Source: Asterochloris sp. CNOR1 | Taxonomy: Eukaryota; Chlorophyta; Trebouxiophyceae; Trebouxiales; Trebouxiaceae | Assembly: GCA_963969365.1 (NCBI GenBank) | Contig: OZ017752.1 | Location: forward strand, 1,922,001-1,986,000 | Direction of reading: 5' to 3' | DNA: 64,000 nucleotides | Part shown: positions 30,768 to 42,567 of the stretch, in pieces | Position numbering within the stretch: position 1 is the first letter of the stretch | How the letters are laid out: each line of letters begins with the position of its first letter | Program-made: the position numbers and the translations under genes | The notes under the pieces: model-generated | What the model was told of the DNA's origin: nothing | Seen by the model: the letters and a program-made list of their open reading frames with translations, nothing else | Database searches by the model: none

Positions 30768-32737
30768 ATGGCTGTCTTCACCATAGGGAGTCTCTCAATC
30801 CGAGAGTCTGCACTGGTGAAGCTCATCACATTGTGTGCAGCTGACATTCATGCGTTGCATATTGCATGTGCTGACGATTGAGCTGCATGCAGGTTGGTGC
30901 GCTCATCATAGACTGCATCATTCAATTGGCAGGATGGCTGATCTCAGCAGCTCTGAAAACAGACAAGTTCTACGACATGCTCGGTAAACACCAGGCTGCC
31001 CAAACGCCTGCTTCAGTGCTCTTTGCTGGAGGCCAAGCAGCACAAGCACGTACTGCTGACTGCACAGCCAGATGGGATGCCCTGCATGAGAGCTGCAGGG
31101 CCTCGCTGATGCAGCCGGCAGCGCATACCCTGGCTGCAGGCAACACAGCCTTGCTTTGGCAGCCATCAACATGCTGACATACACGCACTACGGCGACCTG
31201 CTGCAGGCACCACAGGCATTGCTGTGGTAGTCACTGGCATGCAGATGTTGAATCACTGCATGCCCCAGAGCCCCAATGGCCCTCCCCAGTCATGCAGCAA
31301 CATCGCAGATATGCCTTGTACTGCAGGCAGCACAGCCTTTGCAGTGGTGGCCATCGGCACATTGACCTATGCCCACTACTACTATGCGCGCCAGATTATT
31401 GTGACAGTCATGGTCTTGCTGTGGGCCCTGCGCCTGGGTGGCTTCCTGGTGTTGCGCGTCATGAAGACTGGTGGGGACAGCCGCTTCAATGAGGTCAAGA
31501 ACAAACCATGTGAGTGCCTTTGCAAGCTTCACCCGCAAAGGCCCTCTTCTCAGTGTCAACAGTACATATGCAATCACTCATCCCTAGCACTTGCATGGCT
31601 GAGCTCTGCAGCCCAGCTCATTGCCTATGAGGTCCAAGCAACCTTGCTCCCGGTTGATCAGTGAAGCTCTGAGCACTCAGTGGCCAGGATGCCTGCAAAG
31701 CACAAAGTACAAAGTATAGAGGCCTGACCCGTGTCCTGTGCCCTGCAGTGAAGTACTTTGTCTACTGGTTTCTCCAAGCAGTGTGGGTGTGGGTGACCAC
31801 ACTGCCTGTTCAAACACTAAATGCCACTGCCAACAATCCAGGTGCGCGGCAACCATTTACGTTTGTCTGGTGCTGGAACTTCTGTACTGAGCACTGCTGT
31901 GCACGTCGTGGCACCTTATCAAGGCTGTTGATGTAGATGCACACTTGCTGGTGCACTTCCAGGAAGCTGCCCATTGCACAGTGCCGCTTGGCAGTGCTCA
32001 ACCTCAAAGCTTCTTGCGTCCTTGGCTGCAGGGCTGTGGGCCTCTGACATTGTTGGAGGTGTCATCTGGTGGGTGCTCAGAGATGAAGTTCGTCCGCACT
32101 GCCACCTTGTCTGCATGCTGAAGCTGACTGGTATTTGCTGGAAGTTGAAGAGGGCAGTGCTGCTGAGTGTGTGGCCACCAGAGACCACCTGTGTCGCTCC
32201 TCTGCATGCAGGATAACTGGCTTCCTGTGTGAGAGCACAGCAGACATCCAGAAGTTCAGATTCAAGCAGGACCCTGCCAATAAGGGCAAATTCATTACAG
32301 TTGGTGACACAGCTTCACATGATATCCGCCAGTCTGTCTGCTCCTCATCCTCTTGTCCCCATTCTCAGCAAGCTCTGCACGGTTGATGCAGGCCTCTGGA
32401 AGTGGAGCCGGCATCCCAACTACTTTGTGAGCCATGCTGTGCCCTGCAGTAAAGCATCGTGCAGCGCAGCCTCAGATCTGACAATGCTGAATCTGGCCCA
32501 GTCCATGTGCAGGGCGAGATGTCCATGTGGTGGGGCATCTGGCTGATGTCTATCTGCATCCTGGAGAAGGGGTACTGGCTGTCAGTCTTCAGCCCCCTCC
32601 TCACAATGGCCCTTCTGCTGTTTGTGAGCGGCATCCCCATCCAGGAGAAGCAGGCCAAGAAGCGCTGGGGGGATGACCCTGCCTATCAGAGATACCTGAG
32701 GCACTCAAATCTGTTGGTACCGCTCCCCCTCAAGTAA
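30768..32737 (+). CDS. DUF1295 / steroid 5-alpha-reductase-like membrane protein
   Basis: This is a polytopic membrane protein of the DUF1295 family, related to steroid 5-alpha reductases and isoprenylcysteine methyltransferases; its natural substrate is not known. Exons 30768-30815, 30893-30983, 31327-31509, 31749-31841, 32032-32068 (37 bp), 32212-32303, 32392-32426 (35 bp) and 32513-32737 join in frame to 267 residues. Family marks are YYYARQIIVTVMVLLWALR, LRLGGFLVLRVMKTGGDSRF, FLQAVWVWVTTLPV, ADIQKFRFKQDPANKGKF, LWKWSRHPNYFGEMSMWWG and LLFVSGIPIQEKQAKKRWG near the C-terminus. Trp-Ser-Arg-His-Pro-Asn-Tyr is the expected NADPH-binding-type signature. All seven acceptors are TGCAG. The third intron-exon border has two decayed copies upstream. 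The start is the first ATG, leading a plausible hydrophobic helix. Confidence 0.93.
31130..31265 (+). repeat. Two decayed copies of a DUF1295 acceptor and exon start
   Basis: The real exon starts at 31327, after CTGCAG, with GCAGCACAGCCTTTGCAGTG. Upstream in the same intron CTGCAG/GCAACACAGCCTTGC (near 31135) and CTGCAG/GCACCACAGGCATTGCTG (near 31201) recur. The first stays alignable for about 60 bp at roughly three-quarters identity, down to a shared CACTAC. Both run into stop codons when read in the exon's frame. Confidence 0.8.
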
Positions 32738-33030
32738 GCTGGTGTGTGAAGCTGCCGTTACATAAAAAGTACTGGAAACATCTCCATGCAGCGCAGCTGT
32801 GATTTGTGCTGCAGGTTCTGGGCAAAGGACCCTCCCGAGAGCGAGCAGAGGCTGGAGGCCAGGACGAGCAGTGACACCCACAGGGAGGGTGTTTGAAAGC
32901 AGCGCTGCCCATCCCTGCTGCAAGACACCCATTCATAGTGTTATTTCACCTAGCCCGCCTTTGATACCTGATAATGCATGTACATGTGACAACATGTTGT
33001 GAGAACACATCTCAACAAAAAGCTCAGTGT
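32738..33030. other. Convergent intergenic gap
   Basis: These 293 bp between two stop codons must contain both 3' UTRs. No TGTAA signal is clearly placed for either gene and no other feature is visible. Confidence 0.4.
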
Positions 33031-36000
33031 TTATTTGGAGGCCTTTTTGACCTTGCGGCTTGCCTCAGCTGCCTTGCGCTTGCCAGGGGCAGGCAGGTCT
33101 GTAACAAATCTGCTGCCTGGGCTGGGGGTTGAGGTCTCCACATGCTCTATTGTGGGCAAAGCTGCAGGGCAGGTAAACACTTGTGTCATGGGCTGCGTAG
33201 CTGAACTGGAGGCTGCGCTGCACTACGGACAAGACATGCAGTGTCACCATATTGCATCTACGCTGCACTGCAGCAAGCTGCACTCACTTCTGTGGGTGCG
33301 CCCATAAACCTTGTGCTCCCCACGCCACCAGTCCAGTGGTTTGTGCTTGGTACGGCTGCTGCGCCTAACCCCATTCTCACGGTGCAGGCCGTCGCCTGCG
33401 GCACCGCAAAGATACTTCTAAAGGGGGCTGAGACAGTCTCTGTCCCCCTGCAGCACAGCAATGCTAGGTAGGCAGGGCCAAGCTGTAGCTCATGATGGGC
33501 ACCTTGCCTTGTGCTCCTGCTACTCCTGCATCAGCATCAAACATCAAAGTTCCTGTCCGCCCTCAGTAGTTGAGCACAAAAGGGGGCAGCGCCTTCATGT
33601 CTGCCTCAACAGCGAAGCTATGCCCGGCCTGGGCCGCGACTAAGTCCAAGCACTCCTCTGAACAAGCCCCTGAGTGCCAGCGTAGTGACAAGGACAGCTG
33701 CTGTTGATGCCCTCACCTGACAGGCTGCCCCGGCTCTGCTGCTTGGTCAGGCGCTGCACAGCGGGGTGGCGGGGCCTCCTGGCTGGTGGGGAGGCCGGCT
33801 GCTGCGAGGGACCTGCAGCCTCTGGCTGAGATGCAGCAGGTGCCTGCTGTGAGGGCCCTGCCTCCTCAGCAGCGCCAGTCTCTGCCGGCTCAGGGTTGTC
33901 GTCGTCAGATGAGCCGCCGCCGGCCCCCCAGTCATCTGCCCCTGTGTACGCTGGCACATCGTCTGCTGACACCCCCTGCAACAGAGGGTGGGGCTGCACA
34001 TTGCTTTGCTGCCTGAGGCTGCTGTGCATGCTGGCACAAATCCCAGGGGCCTTGCGGATGCCCTTGACATCGGTGCATGCTGCCCTGGGGCACGATGCAG
34101 TGGGGCCAGCACAGTCGCGTCTGTATCACTGGGGGTGGCAGGTAAGCCGCGCTGCACAAGATGCTGCCTGACACCAACTTAACAGGCTGGGGATGCCGCA
34201 GCAAGCGCCTGGACAGCAGCATTGCTGAGCAGGCGGTGAACTGTGCCGGCAATGTGAGGCTGCGCCAGCGCACCTCTGGCAGCATGCTGCAGTCCGTGGC
34301 GTTGGCTAGCCTTGAGCGCCCACTCAGGCTGGCGCCTGTCTGCACCTGCAGCCCATTGTAGGCTTGCTCAGATCCCTCAGAAGTTGTGCAAAGGTAAATG
34401 ATGTCCCCCACCCTTCCAGTCCAAGATCTCCTGCTGCTTCGAAGCTGCTGAGCATCAAGAATTGGTGTGACGGGAAACGTCAGCATGGCCTTTTAAGGGG
34501 CAGCAGGACCTTCTCAACCACTTGAAACACTGCCACTGGCACACCAGACAAGAGGTGGCACACAAATGACCTGGCACCACATTGGTGCACGGCCCAAACA
34601 GCACACCTGCATCTCCCTGAAGCGTGGCCCCAGTCCCTGCCCCTGCGGGCAAGCTGCCAGCCCAGCGCTGCCCGGCGTGCTCTGGGCAGGGCTTGCCCCT
34701 GCACCTGGAGTGGGTGGCATGCTCTGCTGGGACCCAGTGCTGGCATAGGGGGACAGGCCCCATACAGCGTGGCCCCTGTTCTGGGACAGGGGCAGCAGAG
34801 GCTCCTCTGCAGTAGCAGGCGCTCAGGGTCAGCAGCAGATGGGGCAGCTGGAAGCCTGCAGTCACTCAGGGCTGCTTGTATGGGCCACCCTCAACATGCG
34901 CAGCCTGCAGTGGGCACTGGAAGAAGGTCAACACTGCAGGCTTGCAAGCCTTCACATGCTGCCACCCAAATGGTCAAGCACAGGGCCTCAAGCCACCAGG
35001 GGCTATCATCTGCAGTGCACTCTTATGCACTCTACCTCAGCGATATGCTGCTCTTATGTGACCGGCAATGGGAGGCCCAGGACTTTGCGTGGTAACCGTA
35101 CACATACACAGTGTGCCACCCTGCAGGGTGTTGCTGCAGCCCAGCACGGTCTAGGGATGAGCCACTGGCAGCTTGCCAGAATGCATACGCTGTCTACCTG
35201 GAGTGTGCTGTTCTGCATCGTCCCTCGCCAGATCTATGTCCCCGTCCTGCATTTCATCATCGTCCCCCTCATCTCTGCTGTCGCTGGCGGGTACAGACTC
35301 CTGGGTGTCAGCTGCAGGCACAGGAACCAAGGACTGAGTGCGAGTGCCACCACTGCTGCTCTCGGATGCAGGCAAACAATCAGCGGCGCCTGCAGATGCA
35401 GAAGACCCCAGTGACTGACTGGTGCTGGCCCAACACCATGGCCATACGCAGGCGTACAGGCAGCGTACAGTGAGCTCAGTCAGGCTGTTCCCATGCACAC
35501 AGGCCCATTTGCAGTGCCCCATTGACTGCGTGAAGCCAACACCACCGGAAAACAACTTGAACTTGGCGTGTACACACCACAGTCGCTGGCAGGCGTCGGC
35601 GTGTCAGCCACATCTGGGGCCGAATTGAAGAAGCCACAAATGTCTGCATGGCTCTGCTGGGCCTGCTCTGCCTGCAACAGCCTGGCATCTGCTGGTGCTG
35701 CTTGGAGAGGCTGCGCTGCTCTGCCTGCCTCTGCACCCTCCCCGTGGCCTGGGATCCCTGTGCTGCCATCCCCGCTGTGCACCAGGGCGGCAGGCAAGGC
35801 GCCGCATGCCTGCGAGGGCAGCTGCTGCGCTGAGTCCATCCCGCTGCGGCGCCCTGCAGGCTCCTCTGCAGAGGGCTGTGCTGCAGCGTGCTGAGGCACT
35901 AGCCCCTCATACCGCTCTGGCACTCCCTCCACGGGGGTCCACGCGCCAGCACTGTCTGGCAGAGAGGCCCTGCCTGGCTGCTCAGTGCTTCTGGGCAGGC

Positions 36001-37120
36001 AGGCGCGCTCTGGGACACCCGCTGTGGGAGTGCAGTTGCTGCCGGCCGTCTCGACAGCAGCCTGGGGTGGGCTGGCAGCAGGCGATTGTGCCCCGGCTGG
36101 TAGATCGCCCTCCTCTGCTGCATGGGCAGCGCCTGCCAGCTGGCTGGGACCTGCTGGGGAAAGCGGCTTCACTGCTGGAGGCTCTGCGGAAGCACCAGCA
36201 ATTCAGCAGACCATGCAAGACGGTGCAAACCCTGGTCAGCCAGGTGCAGACCGTTCATGTGCAGCAGGTTTGACGTGGGGAACACTGAAGAGACACGGCA
36301 TTGCTTGTGCTGATTGCCAGGCAGCTGCATCGCTGCAGGTGCAGCTGACATGTGCAAGTAGCAGAGGTGCAGTGCAGGGCACCTGATGCCCGCCAGTAGG
36401 GAGCGGCACTGCCCACCTGGAGTAGGTGGCAGCGGTGGCATTGCCAGGCCAAAGCCGCGGTGGGTGGTTTCCCTGCCCGACCCCTCCCGAAGCTGCTGCG
36501 CAGCCAACCGGCGCTTGCTGGCACCCTGCAGCAGGCCCATGAGGCGCCTGCTAGGCTGCAGCACCTCCTGACCCGCAGGCAGGCCAGAGACCTCTGGCTG
36601 TGCTCCATCCTCATGCTGCTCTGCTCCTGCAGCAACCTCCTCTCAGTCTGCCTGGCATGCCTGGTGACACTAGTCTTGCCTGCCCCAAGCCTCAGCTCAA
36701 GTTTCTGAGGCATGGCAAGTGTGCTGGCAGGCCACTCACCTGCTGAGGGCAGCTCCTCTGCTAGCGATGGAGGAGGCAGCCTGCAGACAGCAGTGCCACC
36801 GCCTCCAGACCGCAGATGGGTATCAGGCAAAGCATAGCAGCAGCCAGGCCTCATTTCAGCGCCATAGGGTGGTCTCACCTCAACTTCAGCTGAAACGTCC
36901 TGCATGAGGGCTGCCTGCCACCATTCTGCCTGGGGACAACCCGGCCTACATGGTGCTTGGCTGGCAGCACGCCAGCTGCTGCTATGAAGGATTTCTGCTG
37001 CAGATAGGCCTGCACCTCTGTTGTGAGCGACGGGCACTGCCCCCTGGCACGGGACATGAGGATGGGCATGAGCTGCTGCAGGTCATCCAGTGCCGCATGC
37101 TGCTCACAAGGAATCGCCAT
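33031..37120 (-). CDS. Unrecognised disordered, probably nuclear protein
   Basis: The start exon (about 36891-37120) encodes MAIPCEQHAALDDLQQLMP and a short helical region. A 44-bp exon near 36739-36782 (LPPPSLAEELPSAG) and an exon near 36425-36590 (MGLLQGASKRRLAAQQL, GFGLAMPPLPPTP) follow. A long Ala/Pro/Glu-rich exon spans about 35590-36190, then an acidic exon near 35200-35390 (SRDEGDDDEMQDGDIDLARD) and a further Gln/Pro/Ser-rich exon near 33720-33980. The C-terminus PGKRKAAEASRKVKKASK is strongly basic and ends at TAA 33031. A stretch near 34390-34480 (RSSRRSWTGRVGDIIY) looks more ordered. Composition suggests a nuclear scaffold or chromatin-linked protein; no family is recognised. Exon borders between 33.1 and 35.1 kb are uncertain. 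Confidence 0.55.
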
Positions 37121-37259
37121 GGTGTTATTCGCCCCGGCGCGACGGTGGCTGTCAACCAGTCACCACCCCGTCAGGCCACATGCTCACTGGCGCAGCAGGG
37201 GATGACCAGGAGCGCTGAAAGGTGGAGTTTGACTGATCAATCTCGGCAAATTCTTGTTC
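37121..37259. promoter_or_regulatory. 139-bp bidirectional promoter, disordered protein / PIG-O
   Basis: The two ATGs diverge with 139 bp between them, so both genes must share promoter space. No TATA box is evident. Confidence 0.55.
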
Positions 37260-40200
37260 ATGGGAGCCCGGCCCATTGCATCATCAGGCTTGATACGACG
37301 CCTGGGGCGTTGCGGTCTGCGGATCCAGCTACTGCTGTTGCTGGCTCTGCACATTGCTGCGATCGCTCTGTTTGCAGCAGGCTTCCTTCTGACCAAGATT
37401 GAGCTGCCTAATGTCAGCTCCTGCACAGCTCAAAGTAGCACTTCTCCAATGAACTCCCCCTCCCAGCAGCATCTTAAAGGACCAGCCTTCCCAGCAGCTT
37501 GCCCCACGCCTCTGGTGCAGCGCACAGTCTGGCTCATCATTGATGCCCTGCGCTGGGACTTTGTGGCCGGCAACAGCTCCGCTGGCGCGCCACACATGGG
37601 GCACATGCCAATCCTGCAGCAGCTTGCGGCAGAGGCGGTGCGCATGCTGACTGGCTCGCTACACACAGCACAGCATGCACACTTCATGTGCATTCTGTCT
37701 GCTTGCAGGGTCATGCAGCACTCTTTGCTCGCTTCGTGGCAGACCCTCCAACAACCACGATGCAGCGGCTAAGGGCGCTGCTCACCGTGAGGGCTCAATT
37801 GACGTTCTCTGTCAACAAGATTTCTGTGACAGCTACAAGAGGTTGCCCTGACATCAGCATCCAATCAAGCTGTGCAGGGCGGCTTGCCAACCTTCATGGA
37901 CATTGGGAGCAGCTTCTCAGCCTCTGAAGTGCTGGAGGACAATCTCATCAGCCAGCTCCAGAAGCATGGGAAGCACATGGTGTGGGCTGTGTCATGCTCA
38001 ACTCATGCCTTGCTGGGCTAGTGCCTGCATACCTGGCTCCTTTAGGCACCGTTTCTCCTTTGTTCAAGCACCCACGACTTGGGGGTGGCCAACCTTGCTA
38101 ACACTTAAGCTTAAGGCAATCTTTGCTCTGCAGGCCTCTGTGAGCGCCACTCATCGCTGCAGTATCATCTCTCCATCCTCTGCTGTGCAGGCTTTTGTGG
38201 GGGATGACACCTGGATGCGCCTATTCCCCACAGCCATGCAGACCGCCCTGCCCTATCCGTCTTTCAATGTCAAGGACCTGGACACAGTCGACAATGCAGT
38301 CTGGGAGGTGACCTTGCAGCCCCTGCACAAAGGCTGGGCCCGAGTTGTGCTGATGCACGTGCAGCAGCGAGTCCAGCACCGCGTCTATTCTCTGAGTGCC
38401 CTGCAACACCGCGGAAAGTGTGAAGCAACTCACTCGTATATGCCGTGGGGTATGCCGACAGAGTCCAGTGTTCCCCAAAACCCGCCACCGAGCTTCAGCA
38501 GGCCGCTGCTGATGTCGATTGATGTCAATTGTCGCAGAGCATCAGTTAAGGCACAGAGTGGTGCTGCTCAACTCTTGCTTTGGCTGTTCAGCTCTTGGAT
38601 GTGCTAGGCGGCAAAGCAGTATGCGCCTGCCCTGCAGCATGTGCTGCCATGGATCACCCAGTCCCGCCCTGCTTGGGATGTGCTGATTGGCCACTACCTG
38701 GGCGTGGACCACGCCGGCCACACCTTCGATGTCTGCAGCCCTCACATGGCAGCCAAGTTGCATCAGATGAATGAACATGTCGCCCAGGCAAGCACATGTG
38801 TCTTATTATGTGTTACTGGAGATCTTGCATGACCTTGCTGCACTGGCCAGGCACCCAGACTGCAGCCATCAGTATTTGAAACAACACGTGGCCTGTCAGA
38901 GCCGTCACTCTACCCGCCTGTCTGTTGCTCTGCTCACCACCCGAGACGGGAGCAACCTGTCGCCACCCCTGGCTTGTCCCCCTTGCAGGTCGTCAGCACT
39001 CTGCTGCAGCAGGCCGGCCCTGGGCAGACGCATGAGCATACCCTGCTGCTGGTGTTTGGGGACCACGGACAGACACTGACAGGCGACCATGGTGGAGGCA
39101 CCCCCCAGGAGACTGACAGCGCCCTGCTGGCCGTGCACCTCGGGGCGTTGCACGCACTCAGGCGGGGAGAGGCCGCTTCAGGGTAAGACCACACCGTGAT
39201 GCTCTGCTTGCCATGTGACTGAATACCTGATGCACCTGAGCTTGCTGTGGAAGCCCAGCCCTGCCAATAGGCCTTAGGCAATGCAGGCCCTGAGCTGTGT
39301 AAGTATTGTGTGGATTGCTTGCAAGAGCATGCCATATGCATCATTCTGCTGAGTCCATGCTCGTATATGCACACATGTGAGCGATGCCTCCCTCTGCTGC
39401 AGGCCTTCGATGCCGCGACCGCTGCATTTGCTACCAGCAGAAGAGGGCAGCAGGGCTGCCAGCAGCAGCTTTACGCTGCAGCAGCTGGACTTTGCTGCCA
39501 CAATGGCTGCTGTGCTTGGGGTGCCCACCCCGTTCAGCAACATTGGGAAGGTCAGCCCTGAGCTGTATGCTGTGGCAGCAGGCCTGATCCAGAAAGCCAA
39601 TCACACAGCTGAGCTGCCGTGTGGAGGGATCAGCTGGCTGCACAGCTACCTGGAGGCACTGCAGAGCAACAGCCAGCAGGTGGGGCTGAATGGACGATGT
39701 CATCTTAAGACTGAGAGCATTTGAGCCAGACACACAAGCACTCCGTGTCCAGTCTCGGGCAAGCGGCTTGCGTGGATGGCGCTTGCTTCTGCTGCAAAAT
39801 GCTTAGCACCTTGCTGCAGGTACATGCCTACTTCTCCGAGTACGCAAGTCACAGGGCTGCATCGCTGCCCAGCGCAGAGCTCCGCCGGCTGAATTGGCTC
39901 TTCTCTGGGGCCAGCTTGGCTGCACGGGATCTCAAAGCAGATGCGCTTGAGCAGGCCAGCAGGCAAGCCGGCTGCCCAGCTGCGCTTGACTGCCTCACTG
40001 CACAAGCTTTGATGATGTTGGGCAAGCTTTCTACATGATTTACAGCACAGCGCATTGTGAGGCACAGCCCTGCGATGGTCCCCAACGCAACATCACCCCA
40101 GCTTGAGAAAGACGCAATGAACCTCAGCCAACCTCATGTGTGCTCACTGCAGGCACCTAGAATTCCTCAATGCAGCTGCTGACCTGGCCCGATGGCAGTG

Positions 40201-42430
40201 GACCCAGTTCAACCTGCCCCTCATGCTGTCAGGCCTGGTACTACTGGCAGGGACGGCAGCGCTGCAGGTGCTTCTTGCCTGGCAGGCCCTGGGGCTGCCT
40301 TTGGACTGGGGTTCTCTGTGCAGCCTAGACGGCTGTGCACTCCTGGCAGCGCTGATCCACGCAGCCGGGCTGTACTCAACCAGCTTCCTGCTGGCTGAGG
40401 GGAGCATGGTCTGCTTCCTGGTGGCCAGCCTGGCGGTGGTACTGACATGGAATGCGGCCCGGCAGGCCTGCAGCCAGCAGTGGGCTGGCAGCTTGGCCCT
40501 GAGACCTGCAGCAGCCGCCTCTGCTGCTGCTGTGGCTCAGCAAGGCAATGCTGTGGAAGTCTGTGCCGGCAAGGCAGCCAAAGAGGTGGCCGCCTTGCAG
40601 AGTTGCTCTAAGAGCTTGGATGTACCCAGCAGCCAGCTGCCACCTGGTCAGAGCAGGTCGCCAGCAGTCAGCCTGGAAGCAAGCTGCCTCTTACACACTG
40701 GCCAGCACAACAGCAAGCAGTTCACAAGTAGCCTGATAGCCTCTGCTGAGACCCAAGGCTGTACGGAGTCCTGTCCCAACGCAGACTGCCAGTCCCGTAC
40801 AGAGCTGCTTCGTGTGCTGGCCAGCGGCGCAGGCCTGCTGGCTTGCAACCTGCTGCTGGCCCGACACGGGCTGGTGGAGCGCAATGGCCACGATGCCATG
40901 CACCGGGCTGCTGCAGCTGTGGAAAAGGGCCTCAATGTGGGCGCCCAGCCCCTGGAGAGTGGGGGCACCAGCAGCGCCTTGGCTGATCAGGCCTCTGCAG
41001 CCAGCAAGCTCGCTGCTGCTGCTCTGCTCAGCCAGCCAGTTCTGAGCCTTGTGGTGCTGCTGGTGGCCCTGCTGCGACCTGGCAGCCTGTCAGGGATTGC
41101 TTCACTGGCTAGCAGGGCCTTTCAGGCATGGCACACCCGTTGGCGGCAGCCCTCTGGCTGCCATGCCCTATTGCCGCAGCCGACCACACCCTCGTCAGCT
41201 GTGCGCAGGCAGCAGGGCCAGCCAAGCAGACCAGGCACCCATTGCACTGGGGCCGCAGATGGAGGCAGGCTCTCCCTGCTCATGAGCAGCAGCTGCCTCA
41301 CAGCTGCTGGCGCCACCACCTCAGTGCTGTGGTCTTGCCAGCGGGAACCCTGCCTGTCCCCTCTGCTAGACAGCAGCCTGGGGCAGCTGCTGTCCCTATC
41401 AGATTGGCCGGTCACATGCCTACCCATACCTGGGACAAAGCTGGTGCTGCTGCCTCTGCGCCTGCTGCTGCCACGCTGCGCGTTAGCAGCAAGTGTGGCA
41501 GCTGCTGGCACCACCCTTGTTATTCGGCGGCTAGCACTCACAGCACGGGTCACCACGCCAGCAACAGGGCCTGCTGAGCACCCAAGGCAACTTGCAGAAG
41601 ACAGTAACGCTCAGCAGCTGAGCTGCCAGGATGAGCAAGGTAGCCATGCAGCCTATCGCCACCTGGCAGCTGCAGTGCTGCTGTTGACTCTGTTGGCATC
41701 TGGCCCAGATGCTGCCTTTGCGGCACTGCTGGGCTGCATGGAGGTGAGCTGCCTGGTGCAGCTCCTGAGGTCCTGTCAGCGGCAGCTACAACCAAAACTC
41801 TGCTTGGGCAGTCAACTGGCATGCAGCTGTACAGACTGTGCCTTGCAAGCAGACCATGCCAAGACCAAGGCGTCATTGGCATTCGCTCAGCAGCACACAG
41901 CCACCGCAGGGGTTATGCTGGCCCTGATGAGCATGCAGCTCTTCTTTTGCACAAGCCACTTTTGTGAGCTGGCTGGCCTGCAGTATTCTGCTGGTGAGTT
42001 TCACACTTTCTGAAACTGTGATGTCTGCACCTTGCCTTCTGCAGCCTGACAGCATGGTCATGCTGTTGCAGGATTTGTGGGGATTGACGAGTTCAGCTTC
42101 TATGCATCTGGTGCCTGGTTGGCTCTCAACACTTTCGCTGCCCAGCTTGGTCTCACCCTGGCAGTGCCCCTGGTCGCTGCTGGTCTGTCTTGGGGGCAGA
42201 GGCATGTCCCAGCTCAAAACCTGCTCAGAGGCCTTTGCCTGACATGCACAACTGTACGCACTGTCAATGCATTTGTGGCGATGTCCAGCGCAGCCCTGCA
42301 AAGGAGACACCTAATGGTTTGGGCACTCTTTGCCCCAAAAGTTTTGTTCGAGACTTGCTTTGATTTGGCCCACCTCGCGTTCCTGACTTTGGCGCTGACG
42401 CTGCTTGCCAGTGTAGAGAAGACCACATGA
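37260..42430 (+). CDS. PIGO: GPI ethanolamine phosphate transferase 3 (PIG-O)
   Basis: PIG-O adds ethanolamine phosphate to the third mannose of the GPI anchor in the ER lumen, the group later linked to protein. Exons 37260-37637, 37709-37786, 37878-37979, 38191-38307, 38638-38787, 38989-39182, 39403-39679, 39820-39962, 40153-41993 and 42072-42430 are all in phase and give 1212 residues. A signal anchor (LRIQLLLLLALHIAAIALFA) precedes the alkaline-phosphatase-type domain: VWLIIDALRWDF, FVADPPTTTMQRLR, LPTFMDIGSSF, FVGDDTWMRLFP, DLDTVDN, GVDHAGHTF and FGDHGQTLTGDHGG, which hold the metal ligands. A multi-helix C-terminal half follows from FLNAAADLARWQWTQFNL. One 1841-bp exon carries half the protein. 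Introns after 38787 and 39962 both begin GC (AG/GCAAGC), and only these donors keep frame and alignment. The start is the first ATG in frame. Confidence 0.95.
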
Positions 42431-42567
42431 GTTGCAGAGCAGACTTTAGGACCAAACCATCTGCCCACAGTGTTGTAGCCACCTCCAACTAGGGCCAGCT
42501 GCTGTGACTTGAGCTTGAAACACAACGTAGTGCACTCCAAGTTGACATAAGAATGCCGCCAGATGGC

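Noticed and set aside
36255-37037. 260-codon unspliced open frame on the minus strand
   Set aside because: It crosses the exons of the disordered gene in shifting frames. Spliced models that start at 37120 explain the region better.
33031-37120. CENP-C-like or condensin-like identity from RSSRRSWTGRVGDIIY
   Set aside because: Only a handful of basic residues resemble those families and the surrounding sequence does not align.
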